DNA from: Zygnema cylindricum
Taxonomy: Eukaryota > Streptophyta > Zygnematophyceae > Zygnematales > Zygnemataceae
NCBI GenBank assembly: GCA_037447655.1
Contig: JBBHKE010003420.1
Location: 62,001 to 126,000, forward strand
Direction: 5' to 3'
Length of the DNA stretch: 64,000 bases
Under the pieces are notes generated by a model. That model was not told the DNA's origin. It saw only the letters and a list, made by a program, of their open reading frames with translations, and ran no database searches. A program made the position numbers and the translations under genes. Shown here piece by piece: positions 22,501 through 34,300 of this stretch. Every line of letters starts with the position of its first letter. Within the stretch, counting starts at the first letter, position 1.

Positions 22501-24215
22501 AGGACAGTGGGAGCACAATGGAAGACATTCCACACGAGATACTCCAAAAATCCGGATCAATTTCATCCTGCAAAGAAAAGAGGCAGAAGGTCAACAAGTC
22601 AAAAAGTGGAGTTGCCAAAGATAGGAAAGAAGCTAAATTCATTCACTGACATAAGTGAGGGCAAAGAATACAAATCTGATTGCAGGATGACAGGTGGAGA
22701 GTTTTGGAGAATTCTAAAGACAAGCGTACCTTACCTTGGAGGGACAGATGCCGAAACCAATTATCCACATAAAAGAATTGCGGGAAGGGCTGAAGTTCAG
22801 CCGGCCACACCTCCCATGATAGTGAACCTGGAAGATAGAGAAAAGGAAAAGGTGATTAGAAAGGAGGAAGTAAGTAATTTTAAAACCCTAAAATCACCAT
22901 GCAATCCCCAAACTGAAATCAAAAACAGAAAACTAAAACTTTTAGATGGAAAGGAAAGCTCAGACAAATCTAGAGGAGAAATGCTCACTAGAGGAGCTCT
23001 GAGGGAGGGGGAATAGAAAACAGAAACATTGACACCTTCCACAATAAAATTGAGGAGAGGAAAGGATCCGTACCTTTTCTGAACACATCAGGGAGACATC
23101 AGAATTTCTCTCGGAACAGGAGTCCCGAGATTAAGGCCACAGCGGAAGCCGTGGTTGGGAAGAAGAAAAAGACAACTCCTCCATAGATAAGTGTTTGGAG
23201 GGGAAGCCATGAGGCGAGTTGTAAGGAGGGAATCCAAGGAGGACGACCTCGGCAGAGAATTGTACTGCAAGATAAAGAGAACCTAAGTTCAAACTCCAAA
23301 TGGCAGGCAGCAGACTACGGCAGCCTGAGAGAAAATGGAAATGGAGACTGGAACTTAGAAGGAAATCCTAGAAAGAATTTCACAAAGAAACTATGTAGGA
23401 GAGAAGTACCAAAGGTCTGAAACGTCTCTACATATATGGAGACGACAAGGGTCCAGGTAAAAGTACAACAGGTATATCATGGAAAGCGGCGACGGCGCAA
23501 AGCGACAAAGGCATACATTGGAAATTACCGAAAAGAGATCTGCACCACCAAAATCGAAATCGGACGGCACAAAAACAAATTGATATGCGAAAGAGTACAT
23601 GTACCTCCTACGACGAATCGTGATGCTACTATTAGTTCGCGACAAAAATTATTCAGCGACGACATCAATCGAACGAAAGTCACCAAATTTCAAAAGTACT
23701 GGTGTACGGGCGAGATTAACGTTCAGATTTTTGCAAGATTGTTTGCAGAGGACGAGGCCGCCAGCACCACAAGTACTACGAGCGCCAAACACGCTATCAT
23801 CAGTCAAGTCAGTACCGCCAGCAATTCGAGGACCACAGATGGTCCCCACATAATTATGTCTCAGAAAAGACAAAAATCTGTACAAGTCAAAATCTTCCTG
23901 ACTTGGAATCACCACAGTGTATGTGGGAGATGAATACTTACCATATCGGAAATACAGTTGCGAGAGTGCGACTTCAGAAAATCGAGAGGAAATCGAGTGG
24001 ATCGTACGACATGTATCGCCCCGACCTCGAGTGGGAGTGTTAGTTTTTGCGAGTTCAGGATACGTTTGTCTAGAATCGGAATAGCCTGCAGGAGTCATCC
24101 ATCTAATGTGACATCAACGGTAATGGAATCGACGAGCATCGATTCCACAAAACATTTATTGTAATTACGCCAATCAACATCTGGATGAAAGAGGTGAAAG
24201 GACAACTGGCCACAC
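19546..24215 (+). mobile_element. LTR-type element, about 4.5-4.7 kb, no recognised pol
   Basis: The direct repeat TGTTAGTTTTTGC(A/G)AGTTCAGG opens at 19546 and again at 24038. Similarity continues to about 19725 and 24215 (CGATTCCACAAAACATTTATTG; GAAAGAGGTG). The second copy is preceded by GAGTGGGAG, a good polypurine tract. It sits inside an intron of locus C. I see no reverse transcriptase, integrase or RNase H motif inside. The outer end of the right LTR is not defined. Probably a non-autonomous (LARD-like) or badly decayed Copia-type element. Confidence 0.6.
20544..23016 (+). other. Three unrecognised long open frames inside the LTR-like element
   Basis: Frames at 20544-21056, 21265-22059 and 22084-23016 (170, 264 and 310 codons) are rich in Lys, Glu, Arg, Ser and Asn. 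No zinc knuckle, protease, RT or integrase motif is visible. An 18-nt tandem repeat (ATATCAGAGGTATC units, about 20700-20760) gives a repeated RGI-NI peptide. Low T content on this strand reduces stop codons by chance, so the frames may not be genes. They could be fragments of a gag-like or captured protein. Confidence 0.3.
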
Positions 24216-24734
24216 CACATTGACCACACAATCATCAGCATCACGCACGAGGCTGCCAGTGCGCCAGACTGCTACATAAAGGCAATTGGAAACCATCTCA
24301 CAACCACAGCAACCACCAGAAGAACCAAGTGACAGCAAGTGCAACGTCTGAATTGAGAATAACTTTTAGAAACCGAAACACTTGATGAAAGATTAATGGA
24401 ATCTTTATGCTATTTCCACTTATACTATCCTTATTCTACTCTCCTATCTTATCCTTGATTCGCTAATTTAATTTTCCACCTGTTTTCATATTAAGTTCCA
24501 GACCTAACCTATATTTCTTTTGATTTCGACCAATTTCTTCAGTTTTCCTTTTCTTCCTTTTGTCTCGATCTCTTTATTCTTTATTTCCCTTTTTCAATTT
24601 CTGTTCTTTTCTTCCATTAGATCTCTTCCTCCCTTTACTTTTCTTTTTTTCTCTTTCGACTATCCCAGATCTCGTTGATTTGATCCGATTTCGCCCGATG
24701 GCCTGATCGTTCAAAGCACCTAAAATAAGATAGG

Positions 24735-25225
24735 CCTGTACCACATCGAGCTGGTTGGACAGGGAAAGAAAAAGGGCGATGCCAGGTAAGTCGAGGTCCT
24801 GGTCCGAGCCCTGGCCGTCTCACTTTTCCCTAGTATGGGACATACCGAATCCCGGATTTCAAGGAAATCTTACATGGTATCAAACCAGCAGGATTGAGAA
24901 TGGTGTGACCGGCCTCCCTGTGAGGGGGGGTGTTGGATTTGTACGTGAATGGCGGTCCGGCCTTCCTGTGAGGGAGGGTGTTGGATTGGTACGCGAATGC
25001 CGGTTCAATATGAGGTAAAATGTGATACGTCACACTCGAAGCCGCCTAAAATAAATAGGTACGGACCCTCCAAACTCTACATCAAGCTAGTGGCATAGTG
25101 GTTAGAGCATGTGCTGACAGCTGAGCTGACAGCTCAAGTTATAGGTCCCAGGTTCGAGCCCTGGCCGGCTCACTTTTCCCTAGTATGGGACATACAGTAT
25201 CCCGGATTTCAAGGAAACCTAACAC
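24735..25225 (+). mobile_element. Two tRNA-derived SINE-like segments
   Basis: The second copy (about 25082-25225) has a tRNA-like head: A box TGGCATAGTGGTTAGAGC, B box GGTTCGAGCCC and GGCCGGCTCACTTTT. The tail is TTCCCTAGTATGGGACATAC ... ATCCCGGATTTCAAGGAAA. The first copy (about 24775-24870) shares the B-box half and the whole tail. Between them, at about 24905-25005, a unit of about 55 bp (TGTGAGGG..GGTGTTGGATT) is duplicated. Confidence 0.6.
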
Positions 25226-25375
25226 CTCTCCCCCTCTCCCCCTCTCCCTGCTCCCCCTCTCCCCTTTTTCCCCCTCTCCCCCTTTCCTCCTTTCCCCCTC
25301 TCCCTCCCCTCTCTCCTCCCCTCACTCCCCGCCCTCCCCACCTCACCCCCTCTCCCTATCCTTCCATCCACCCTA
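25225..25375 (+). repeat. CT-rich tract before the first Cys relic of locus C
   Basis: CCCCTCTCCCCCTCTCCC-type sequence leading to TTTTGTGGGCAG, as in loci A and B but shortened, apparently by the SINE insertion next to it. Confidence 0.7.
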
Positions 25376-25806
25376 TACGTTTGTGCGCATGTCTCTTTTG
25401 TGGGCAGTCTTTCGGAGACGTTAAGCCCCTGCCCGCTGCCCGTCGTCGTCCCGCCCCTGGCTTTGGCGAAACGAATGCCACCGACGATGTCCGAATTGAC
25501 TCGTAGAGACAAACCCAGCAAAAATAGTGAAGATAAGTTTTTGGGAGATTTTGGGGAGCTTTGGGGAGTTTTTCAGGAGCGTTTGGGAGCTTTTTGGGGC
25601 GGATTTCGGGGAGGGTTATGGGATTTTAGGAATTTTTTCAGGGTTCCTAAAAGTTTATTGGGAGTTCTGGGGAGATTATTTAGCGTTGTGAAGAGGATTT
25701 TGGGAGGTTTGGGGAGGTGTTTGTGAAGATTCTTGGGATATTTTTTGTGGATTATCTTGGGGCTCTTTTTCGATGATTAATTTTTTATTTCATGGTGGTT
25801 CCGTTT

Positions 25807-26069
<263 letters not shown>

Positions 26070-26139
26070 ACTAATTAGTGTTTCCGAGAAGGAAAACAAT
26101 GGAGGTGGACAAAGAAAAACTTGAAGACGCAAGTGGACT

Positions 26140-26995
26140 CTCTCACTTTCTCTCTCTCTCTCTGTAAACACACTTTTTCCTCTTTATTTGCAATTTTTTT
26201 TAGTTTTATTTTCTATCTCCCACTCTCCCTCATTTCTTGTGTTCTGATATTCGTCTCTCCCTCCATCCTCTCCCTCACAATCCCTCAGCCCCCTCTCTAT
26301 CACCTCTTGTCTCTCCCTGTCTTTTTCCTTCCCTCTCCCCATCTTCCTCCCCCTCCCCCCTTCCCCTATCCACCCATCCAATTCTCCACCCCTCGTTCCC
26401 TCGCCACCCCCCTCCCCTTCCCGGCTCCATTCCCTCCCTTTCCCCCCTCCCCCCCTCTCCACCTACCCCCCTCTCCCTCTCCCTCTCTCCTTATCTCACT
26501 CCTATTCTCCATCTTTCCTTCCGTTCATTTCCCTGCCTCGTCACTCTTTCTCCTCTCTCCCCCTCTCTCTTTCTCTCTCTTCACTCTCCCTCCTCTGTCT
26601 CCCTCCTTCCCATTCTCCCCTTTTTCACATCCTTTCCTCTTCCCCTCCTCTCATTTCTCTCCCTCTCGCAATGCCCCCTCCCCATCACTCCCTTACCCCT
26701 CCCTCCCTCTACCACTCTCCCATTTTTTCCCTCCCTCCCTACATTTCTCCCCCTCTCGCTCTCTCCCCCTCCGTGAATTATGCTCCCCCTCCCTCCCCCC
26801 CCTTAATTTTTCCCCCCCCCCCTCTCTCCCTCTTTCCCTTTCCCTCTCCCTCCCCTTTTCCCTCTCCCTCCCCTTTCCCCTGTCCTCCCCTTTTCCCTCT
26901 TCCTTCCCTTTTCTCTCTCCCTCCCTTTTTTGCTCTTCCTCCCCCTTTCCCTCACCCTCCCGCCTTCCCTCTCCGTCCCCCTTTCCCTCGTATGT
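26140..26995 (+). repeat. Polypyrimidine tract before the second Cys exon of locus C
   Basis: About 850 bp of CT-rich sequence (CCCTCTCC, TTTTCCCTC) up to the acceptor CTCTATGCCCAG at 27016. Confidence 0.85.
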
Positions 26996-28592
26996 GCATG
27001 TCTCCTCTATGCCCAGGTCGCAAATCCCGCTGCCCGAGGAGAGAACCGTACCTCGCGTTTAACTCGTGCCACCGCCAATGTCCTAGGTGCACCTACGCCG
27101 GGCCCAAATACGGCGGTAAACCTCGTAAGGATTTAGGCTTGCGAGGCGGGTTTTGGGGAAAAATACGGCGGTAGCGGCGGTGGTAGACCTCGTAAGAATT
27201 TACGGTTTTGGGAGATTTTTGGAGTCGATTTCGGGGAGGCTTTTGGGAAGGGTTTTGGGGAGGGTTTCGAGGAGAGAGGGTTTTGGCGAGAGTTTTCTGG
27301 AGGGTTTTGGGGAGGGTTATTGGGAAATTTTTTGAGGGTTTGGCGGAGGTTATTGTGGGTTTTGGGGAGGTTTTGGAGAATTCTTGAGAGGTTTTTGGGG
27401 AGAGTACGTGAAATTTTTGAGGAGGTATTTATGAAGGTTAATCGGGAGGTATTTTCGGGAGGTTCGGGGGCGTTTTTCTTGTGGGTTTAGAGATTTCGCC
27501 TATGATTAGCGATGGAAATTGTTGTTGGATTTTCTTTTCAGTGGTTGGTCGGTTGATTTTCGGAGGATTTTGGCGAGTGATTTGTGTTTTTGAGGGTTCT
27601 TTTTGGAGCCTGCATCTAATTTAATGTGGAAAATATGAGCCTCCGAAAGCGATTTGTTCTAAAAAATGGAAGAAGAAAAAAGAGAATGAAGCAAGTTAAA
27701 TGAACAGTTTTTGTTTGGATTTTTTTTTTGAGGTTTGAATCAGAATGTTACGATGATTTCAAAAAAATATTTTCAATCTTATTAAGTCCAAAATTTCCTC
27801 AATTCTATTGTGCAATTTCGGTACTTTTCCTTATATTTCTCTTTTTGATTAACGCTATTTTTTTGTTTCCAGGACGGATGGAGGACAGGGAAACTCTTGA
27901 AGATGTCGGAGGTTTCTCGCCTCTCTCCCCTCTCTCACTTTTTCAGCCTGTATAACAAATTTATATCCCACCAATTTCTCCACACTCCTCTCTTGCAAAT
28001 TTTCCTCCACCTTCCTGTGCTCTCTCTTCCCCTCTCTCCACCTCTCTCCATCTGGCTAATACGGGTCCTATTTCCTAATATTTTGTAGCTTTAAGTTCTT
28101 GTATTGCTTCCTTTTTATTTTTGTAAAACGGTATGTGATTCCTATTATATTTTGTATTTCCAGCACGGGAAACAATGGAGGATAGGGAAACACTTGAAGA
28201 CGCAGACAGGGAAATACTTGAAGAGAGAGGTAACTCACTTCATTTTTCCTTTTTCTCTCTCTCCATTTCCTCTCTCTCCTCCCTCTCACTTTTTTCTCTC
28301 TCTATCCCACTCCCTCGTTATTCCCCCCTGCTGTTTCGCTCTCTCTCCCTCTCACCCTTTTGTTCTCGTTCCCCATCTACCTCCCTCTCCCATGTAGCTT
28401 CCTTTACCCATATCTCTCTTCCCCTCTCCTCCATCTTTCCGTCCCCTCCATCCGGCGCTCGCAAACATTATGGGAGGCCTGTGTTGCTTGCGTGTTTTTT
28501 TTACATATATATTCTCAATCTGTTTTAATATAATATATTTTTCCTTCCGTTTTTATTTTATTTTGCTTTCTCGTGTTTATAATGCAGAATAA

Positions 28593-29700
28593 GTTTTTCA
28601 AGAACGTTTCAAAATTCAAAGTGTGGCGGAGAAAATCCGCCAAAAAATATTTGAAGGAAGTTTACTTTTTTTAGACAAGTTTGTATCTTTATTGTAAAGA
28701 AATTAGAACTGAGTTGTTCTCCGGTACAACACCTCAAATTTTGGAGTTTTAACGTGCGCATAAAGTTTTAGATTTTATGACGAGAAAAAGAGAGGGAGAG
28801 AGCGGTGAGGGGAGAGAGATCTTTTCTTTTTGTTTGCTTGTACAGTTTTTTTTTTGGCTTTGGGCATTTGGACTATAAAGTTCAAATGATTCTTAGTTAG
28901 TGTTTTTTGTTTTTTGGGGGTGGTTTTTTTCAAAACTTCTCAAAATACTAAACGAATATATGTTTTTTTTTGTTTTCAAACCGGTTTTGCTTATGAGGAG
29001 TCTTAGATTGAAATATGGTTATTTTTTTTATTTTTTTAATTCTGAATGGAATGCGCAATTTGATTTTTGTTTTACCTTACGTTACCAAATCTTTGTTCTT
29101 TGACTCTTTTTAGACGTTTCTTTTTTTCACTTTTTTAAATTTTTGTTGCCTTTTTTACATCATTGTTCTTTGAATTAGGGCATGAAAGGTATTTAGCATT
29201 CAACTAAAGAAATAAAAAAACCTGAAGATGAAGAAAAATAATTAAATTATACCGTCGTCATCAATTTACGATTCAACTAAAGAAAAGATGAAGAAAAATA
29301 ATTCAAATTATACAGTCCTCTTTTTTCTTTCTTGTGAAATTTCACGTCCACGTTCATTTTTGTAGATTAGACTTCAGTTTCGAAGACTTGAAAAATTGTG
29401 AAAGGAAAATGTATTGAGAAAAGCCTCGAGAATTATTAGTGTATAGCCGAGGATAAAACGTGTTATGGATGCACTTTTGAGATTTGATTTATGGGAATGA
29501 TCTTGATGTGATTCTGATTTTTTTTTAGTTAATTCGCGCTTCCGCATTTTTTTTTTGTGCAAATTATATGAGATTTTTTTTTTGTGATCATTATACCATT
29601 CAATCTATACATCTAAACCGTCTAATGTGTCTATCCGATGTATTTCTCTTATCTAATCTTATCTACCTACCTAATCTGTACAGATATATCTATCTTATTT
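28593..29700. other. 3' flank of locus C, no gene seen
   Basis: Aligns with the 3' flanks of A and B (AAATCCGCCAAAAAATATTTGAAGG, CTCCGGTACAACACCTC, then T-rich sequence and TATC-type microsatellite). Similarity to the other flanks is lost near 29.7 kb, where the transposable-element nest begins, and resumes near 52.5 kb. Confidence 0.55.
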
Positions 29701-30017
29701 AGTTAATCTATATAATTAATTATATTACTTGTTATGTTTTCTGTTTCTGTTTTTGTGGTCTGTTTTCTATTTTTGTTTTTGTTTCCTTTTTTATGTTTTG
29801 AATTTTTTGTTTCCTATTCTCTTTTGTTTTTGTTTCCTTTTTTTTGTTTTTGTTTCCTTTTTTCTGTTTTGAATTTTTTGTTTCATGTTCTTTTTTCTGT
29901 TTCCTATTATTTTTTGTTTATTTTGTGTTTATTTACCTGTCCTTTCTATAAATCGCCATCTATTTTTCTTTCCTCACTATTTATCCTATCTAATCTATCT
30001 ATCCTATCTATTTACCC

Positions 30018-30655
30018 ATCTATCTGTTGAAAAGTGCGACTTCATGCGCTACCTATTGCCGTCGGGATGTTAGATTCGAGGCGATCTAGGACCACCTGCA
30101 ACATCAACGATCACGATACACTGACACTAGTGATCTAGCGATATTTCGAGTAGCTCGATATTTGGCCAGGATAATATTAAAACTCGGGAGCATAGTACCA
30201 AGTCTTTCCGACAGTACTCGTGACAGTCTTTCCGACTGGAAGTCTTGTGACACGGGATAAAACGAGCGTTCTAATTGGACACTCTTACAGGAACCCAAAA
30301 GCACATGCCATTTATTCATTGGACCACAGTCAACCGCTTAACAATTAGGCATTTCATCACAGTTGTATTGAGAAGGGGATAAATGGGAATGAAAAGCAAG
30401 CATTTCACAAAGAACAAGCTTTTAGGAGACAATACTCCTTGAGAATACAAGGGTGTACACTTCATTGAAAATATCACATCATTACATTCATTAAATTTAG
30501 AGAGAAGGGTTACAAGTGAGAAATTAGTTGAAGAACTCAACTTTAGACTCAGTTGAGATTAGGGGTTACAAGTTTCCGAAATTATTTGTAAGTTGAGATT
30601 AAAGTTGTCCGAAATTCATTGTAATCTCTTTGTGTGTGAGAAAGAGATTCCAAAC
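30018..30655 (+). repeat. Direct repeat of about 640 bp, copy 1
   Basis: Starts within CCTATCTATTTACCCATCTATCT, runs through AAAAGTGCGACTTCATGCG, GATCTAGCGATATTTCGAGTA and GGACCACAGTCAACCGC, and ends near GTCCGAAATTCATTGTAATC. Copy 2 is at 37263-37910. No coding content. The duplication includes the flanking TATC microsatellite, which is unusual for an LTR pair. Confidence 0.75.
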
Positions 30656-30659
30656 TTAG

Positions 30660-31275
30660 TCATTTTTTTGTGCAGGCTGATTTGTCGTAGAAAGGTTTTA
30701 GTGTGGTATGTAAGCCCGAAGAGAGTACACGGGTTGAGTACACTCTAGGCACACGTGCCGGTCTATGCGGAAGTCAAGATTGTGTGTTCCGGATGATGAA
30801 AAGTACAGTTTCGTTTGGGGACCGAGTTTACACGTAGAGGTTCATCTTCGGTGATGAAAGAATGCGCGGACGGCGGACGGAGTCTGCCGTCATTTTTAGA
30901 AGAGTAATATTGATTGCGCCGTCAATTCAGCGGGCAAACTTTGACCGCGTACTATTTCATTTTAGCGGCTGTTAGTTTTAGGTTGTTGGAAATATTTGTG
31001 TACGGTTGACGGCGGGGATTTGTTTTGATAAAGTATAGTGTACTGGTCGACAAATGGTGTAGACCAGCTATAGGTTCACTTGTATATATAGGACTTCGAA
31101 TATTTTGGAGTAAGGAATTCCTTGTATGCAAAAAATGCGAAGCAGTTTTTTGTGTGTCTTTGAATTACAAGATCATTGTGATCTTTAGGCAAAACCTTGT
31201 GAAATTCTGCATGTGGTTTTTCTGTTGTATATTTTACATTATGGCAAATTTACAAACCTAGGGTGTGTCTGGTTT
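30660..31275 (+). repeat. LTR-like sequence, possible Copia 5' LTR
   Basis: Contains GACGGCGGACGGAGTCTGCCGTC and CACTTGTATATATAGGACTTCG (TATA context). These resemble parts of the solo LTR at 33296-34649 (ACAAGTGTATATATAGGAATG) and of the LTR at 38457. Ends not resolved. Confidence 0.4.
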
Positions 31276-31379
31276 GCTTGGGGCTTTATTGTGTAGTTGG
31301 TCTTTTGCTTGGAGCTTCAATGTAAAGTTGGTCTTTTGTGGGTTTTTTATGAGAGTTTTCTCTTTGTGTATTGATTATT

Positions 31380-34300
31380 ATGGCAACTGCCGATGCTTCT
31401 TCTTCTTCTTTCAGGGCACTAGTTGCCTGAAGACAACAAAAACCATAGCGCACATGGCACAGGAAAAGGAGATATCGAAATAGAGGCGTTAGTGGATGGC
31501 CGAATCTAATCACGGACCATCAAAAACGTGCTCTATGTTCCCTCCTTCAAAAGAAATTTATATTGTATTCCTCAATCCGAGGAGAATGGCATCACACAAG
31601 TTTGGCAGAAGCACGGAAAAAACAAACTCATGCGAGGTGGTGTCACAATCGTAGAAGGTGAACAAATGGTAGATAGAACTTACCGTTTGAAGTGCAGTCC
31701 AATACCTAGAGGTCTCGCACTTGCCGCAAACGCAGTTCTCCCAAAATCAAGTGAGGAGAGTCCACCTAATGAACGATTTGCAAATGGGGAGAAACCAGAA
31801 ATATTAGTTGAGAAGTCTGAAATGCCAATCAAGACTAAAGAAGATTCCAAAACGCCTTGCTACAATTAAAAATTGTAGCATCGTAGACGGGGATATTTGC
31901 ATACAAATGGCATGAGAAAACTAGTCAAAGGATAGCTTGTTCACCAACTAGGACTCAATAGTGTGACCAACTCACTTGATCCATGTTGTTGCTGCGGATT
32001 GGGAAAATCGCACAGTCTTCCCATTCCCAAAGATGGAGGAAGACGAGCTACTGAGCCATTTGAACTTGTTCACTCAAACATGTGGGGACAAACAAAGGTC
32101 AAATCTTGCAATGGAAAGAGAGTTGTTGTTACTTTCATTGACGACTACTCAAGTATGACCCACATCTACCTACTCAAGCAAAAGAGTGAGGTATTCAAAT
32201 GCTTAAAGCAATACAAAGCTTTGGCCGAAAAGAGACATGGAAAGTCCATAATCGGTTTGAGAAGCGAAATGGAGGGGAGTACCTATCCTCCCAGTTTAAA
32301 AGTTTCTTTACCTCTAAAGGAATCGAACATCAGCTGACAGCTCCAGGCACACCTCAGCAGAACGATGTCGCCGAACGAATGAATCGCACACTTAACGAAA
32401 TGACGCTCAACATGATGGCCACTCATCAAACAAGCTCCGAATTTTGGGGAGAGGCAATGTGCACAGCAGTATACCTGCGCAATAGATGTCCAACATCTGT
32501 GTTAGAGAATAAAACTCCGTTTGAGAAATAGCATGGATTTTGACCAACCATTTCTCACCTGAAAGTGTTTGGAAGCCGAGCATACATCCATGACCATGGA
32601 AACAAAAGGGGAAAATTGGCCCCAAAAGCAAAAGAAGGAAGAAAGCCAAAAAGCTTACAAAATCTTAGACAGTGAATCGCGAACCATCATGATAAGCAGA
32701 AATGTGAAATTTGTAGAGAGAAAAACACTTGCAAGGAACAAGGTGCATGGCAAGAGTGGGAGAAAATAAGGGGAAAATTACTCCCATTCGTTTGATTACT
32801 GATCACCAAGCCAGGATGAGTTTGCGGAAGAAAAGGCAACTAAATCAAACAATTCCCTTGGTGAATCTAACGCTCTTAGAATTGAAATTGAAGATTCACC
32901 GCCTGCACAAGAAACAAACAGTGAGAGTCAAATCAATGAGAAAGAGGTTGCTGCAATTGAGGAAATGGAAAAAGTGACTGCAACTAAGCCCAAAAGAATC
33001 TCAGAAAAAGGCTGTAGTGGAAAACCCTACCTCAGTGCCCCTAGGAAGGGCTAGCAGCAGCGGTGCCAGGAAAATTCCAACGAAGTTCGCAGAGTTGTAT
33101 GCTACCACGAGCGCCCCAAAGAAGAAGTTCGCCGGGATGGCTCAAGCTGAAGAGCCTTTAACTCTCCACTAAGCACTGAACGGTGAGGATGGGGAAAAGT
33201 GGAAGGCCGCTGTTAATGAGGAAATGGCATCCATTCTGCAAAACAAAACATGGACATTAGAAGACTTCACGCAAGGAAGAAAACCCATTGGCAACTGTTG
33301 TTTTTAGGAAGATTCAGTTCGGTACATGCGTGCGCGTATTTGTGTGCGCACGTAATTACTGGAATTACTTTGGAGGCTTGAACACATTTGCGGATTGGGG
33401 GAGTAAGTGTATGAATGAAATTAAAGTGACGTAAGAAACAAATTGAGTGGAGCGAAATGCCCTGTGAAATGGACGGCGGATCGCGAAGCGATCCGATTTG
33501 AAATATTCGAAGTGATTGAAAATGTATGTCGACCATACAAAACATAATGAGACAGGCGACATCTATGGAAAAAGGACACCAATGGTACGTAGAATCAATT
33601 TTGGACGGACTTAGTTTGAATCTCACCGGCGGAATTTATGGAGAGGTATGCAGTTTCGGTACGGACAGGATTTGGATGGTACGGTTTATTTCGGCAAGTG
33701 GTTCTAGCTAGATGTGGAAGGGACAGCGTCCGCCGATATTTTCAAGGGATCCCATTGTTTGATGACGTGTTATCAAGTGGACCGTACTTTTGTGATGTCG
33801 GTTCACTGCGTGGTTTAGTCTACAAGTGACTAAGCAAGTTGTCACTTAGCGGCCGGATTTTACAGACGCATCAGTGTAAATATTTGAAACAACATTGTCT
33901 TGTCTTATGTGTATTAATAATTTAGTATTGATTATGACAGTTTTTATTTAGGTGATCATTTAGGGTTTCGACAGTTTAATTTGTGTGTATGTAGTGTCGT
34001 ACTTGCAGACAAGTGTACTCTTATGATTGGTCGACTCTCAGGTGTACACTTACACTTAGGATTATTTGTCGTAATACATTCTCATAATGTAATACTACTT
34101 AGTGGAAGTTACGTTGATTATCTTCATATGTAGCGACTCGTTCACAGCTCACAAGTGTATATATAGGAATGAGCTTTGTTATGAATGAATTATCAATGTT
34201 GGTTAGTAAAGTGGGAACCAAAGATATAGTATTTTAGGGTTGTCGATTAGGTCATGCACTTTGAGTGATAAATTGATTATTTGATTATACATTTGTTTTT

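Noticed and set aside
24735-25225. Functional tRNA gene at 25082-25175.
   Set aside because: A and B boxes are present, but the interior does not fold as a full cloverleaf and the 3' tail is repeated at 24.8 kb, which fits a SINE better.
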